DNA from: Brevundimonas sp. UBA7534
GTDB lineage: Bacteria; Pseudomonadota; Alphaproteobacteria; Caulobacterales; Caulobacteraceae
NCBI RefSeq assembly: GCF_002479325.1
Contig: NZ_DLMO01000095.1
Coordinates: 1 to 5,691 of the forward strand
Direction of reading: 5' to 3'
Length of the DNA stretch: 5,691 nt
Shown: one piece after another, positions 5,120 to 5,691 of the stretch
Layout of the letters: each line of letters begins with the position of its first letter
Position numbering within the stretch: position 1 is the first letter of the stretch
Position numbers and translations under genes: made by a program
Notes under the pieces: model-generated
Databases searched by the model: none
Told to the model about the DNA's origin: nothing
Seen by the model: only the letters and a program-made list of their open reading frames with translations

Positions 5120-5691
5120 ATGGCTCGCGCGAAGATCGCCCTCATCGGCGCCGGCATGATCGGCGGCACCCTGGCCCACGTGGCCGCGCGCGAAGCGCTG
5201 GGCGACGTGATCCTGTTCGACATCGCCGAGGGGACCCCCCAGGGCAAGGCTCTGGATATCGCCGAGGCCTCGGCCGTCTTCGGCCAGGACGTGGCCCTGA
5301 AGGGCGCCAACGACTACGCCGACATCGCGGGCGCCGACGTCTGCATCGTCACCGCCGGCGTGCCGCGCAAGCCGGGCATGAGCCGCGACGATCTGATCGG
5401 CATCAACCTGAAGGTCATGAAGGCCGTCGGCGAGGGCATCAAGGCCCACGCCCCCAACGCCTTCGTCATCTGCATCACCAACCCGCTCGACGCCATGGTC
5501 TGGGCCCTGCAGAAGTTCTCGGGCCTGCCCAAGGAGAAGGTCGTCGGCATGGCCGGCGTGCTGGACAGCGCCCGTTTCGCCTACTTCCTGGCTGAAAAGA
5601 CCGGCGTGTCGGTTCAAGACGTCCACGCCTGGACCCTGGGCGGTCACGGCGACGACATGGTGCCGATGGTGCGCCACTCGACCGTCGGCGG
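5120..5691 (+). CDS. mdh: Malate dehydrogenase (LDH-like alphaproteobacterial type), N-terminal part
   Basis: NAD-dependent cytoplasmic TCA-cycle enzyme interconverting malate and oxaloacetate. 190 codons are present before the window ends; the family has about 320. The Rossmann nucleotide-binding loop GAGMIGG (10-16) and the acidic residue D34 that favours NAD over NADP are present. Substrate-binding R83 and R89 lie in VPRKPGMSR; R83 is the arginine that distinguishes malate from lactate dehydrogenases. N121 (ITNPLD), D149 and R152 (VLDSAR), and catalytic H176 (GGHGDD) complete the active site. GGAG 6 nt upstream supports the start. In many alphaproteobacteria mdh is followed by sucCD, which would lie beyond the window. 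Confidence 0.97.
   Translation, partial: MARAKIALIGAGMIGGTLAHVAAREALGDVILFDIAEGTPQGKALDIAEASAVFGQDVALKGANDYADIAGADVCIVTAGVPRKPGMSRDDLIGINLKVMKAVGEGIKAHAPNAFVICITNPLDAMVWALQKFSGLPKEKVVGMAGVLDSARFAYFLAEKTGVSVQDVHAWTLGGHGDDMVPMVRHSTVG

Noticed and set aside
3793..5595. A 600-codon open frame on the plus strand crossing HIT, SIMPL and the start of mdh
   Set aside because: Its translation is arginine- and glycine-rich low-complexity sequence without recognisable domains. It is antisense to two clear genes and out of frame with mdh. Long open shadows are usual at this GC content.
3638..5677. A 679-codon minus-strand open frame ending with the HIT protein
   Set aside because: Only the last 144 codons look like a real protein. 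Upstream it is out of frame with SIMPL and antisense to mdh; the true HIT start is the coupled ATG at 4072.

Overview
The window is very GC-rich, densely coding DNA and most likely comes from the chromosome of an alphaproteobacterium of the Caulobacterales, probably Brevundimonas or a close relative. This rests on the malate dehydrogenase and glutamate racemase sequences, which read like Caulobacter/Brevundimonas orthologues, and on promoter-like sequences of the Caulobacter housekeeping type. The assignment is from recognition, not from a database search. No mobile element, CRISPR array, tRNA, rRNA or phage gene was seen.

Layout, left to right. Positions 1-917 (minus) hold the N-terminal 305 codons of an M3-family metallopeptidase (Dcp-like) with a lipoprotein signal that also carries a twin-arginine motif. 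A 142-bp divergent intergenic region (918-1059) separates it from murI (glutamate racemase, 1060-1917, plus). murI runs tail-to-tail, with a 4-bp gap, into a minus-strand series read from right to left: a SIMPL-domain exported protein (4986-4069), an HIT-family hydrolase (4072-3638, ATGA overlap), a six-helix NicO/RcnA-like membrane protein (3619-2963) and a CDF zinc/divalent-cation exporter (2884-1922). A second divergent region (4987-5119) separates the SIMPL gene from mdh (5120 onward, plus, cut by the window end after 190 codons).

Functionally these are household genes: D-glutamate supply for peptidoglycan (murI), the TCA cycle (mdh), envelope peptide turnover (M3 peptidase), nucleotide hydrolysis (HIT) and an envelope protein of unknown role (SIMPL). 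The more distinctive part is 1922-3650. Two membrane genes that look like metal transporters sit next to each other, and each is preceded by an AT-rich palindrome that stands out from the GC-rich background. The one before the CDF gene has perfect 12-bp arms around a 7-nt centre (2925-2955). The one before the NicO-like gene is GTTAT-N3-ATAAC (3637-3649). Both contain TGTTAT-N2-TATA, which resembles a Zur-type box, and the longer one could equally be an ArsR/SmtB-type operator. I infer a metal-responsive efflux module, but no regulator gene lies in the window.

Three starts (M3 peptidase, murI, mdh) share a promoter-like layout: a TTGACGC-like element, exactly 14 nt, then TCTA-N4. For murI this would place transcription start at or next to the ATG, which would explain the missing ribosome binding site. 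I see no convincing evidence for an entirely new biological system here.
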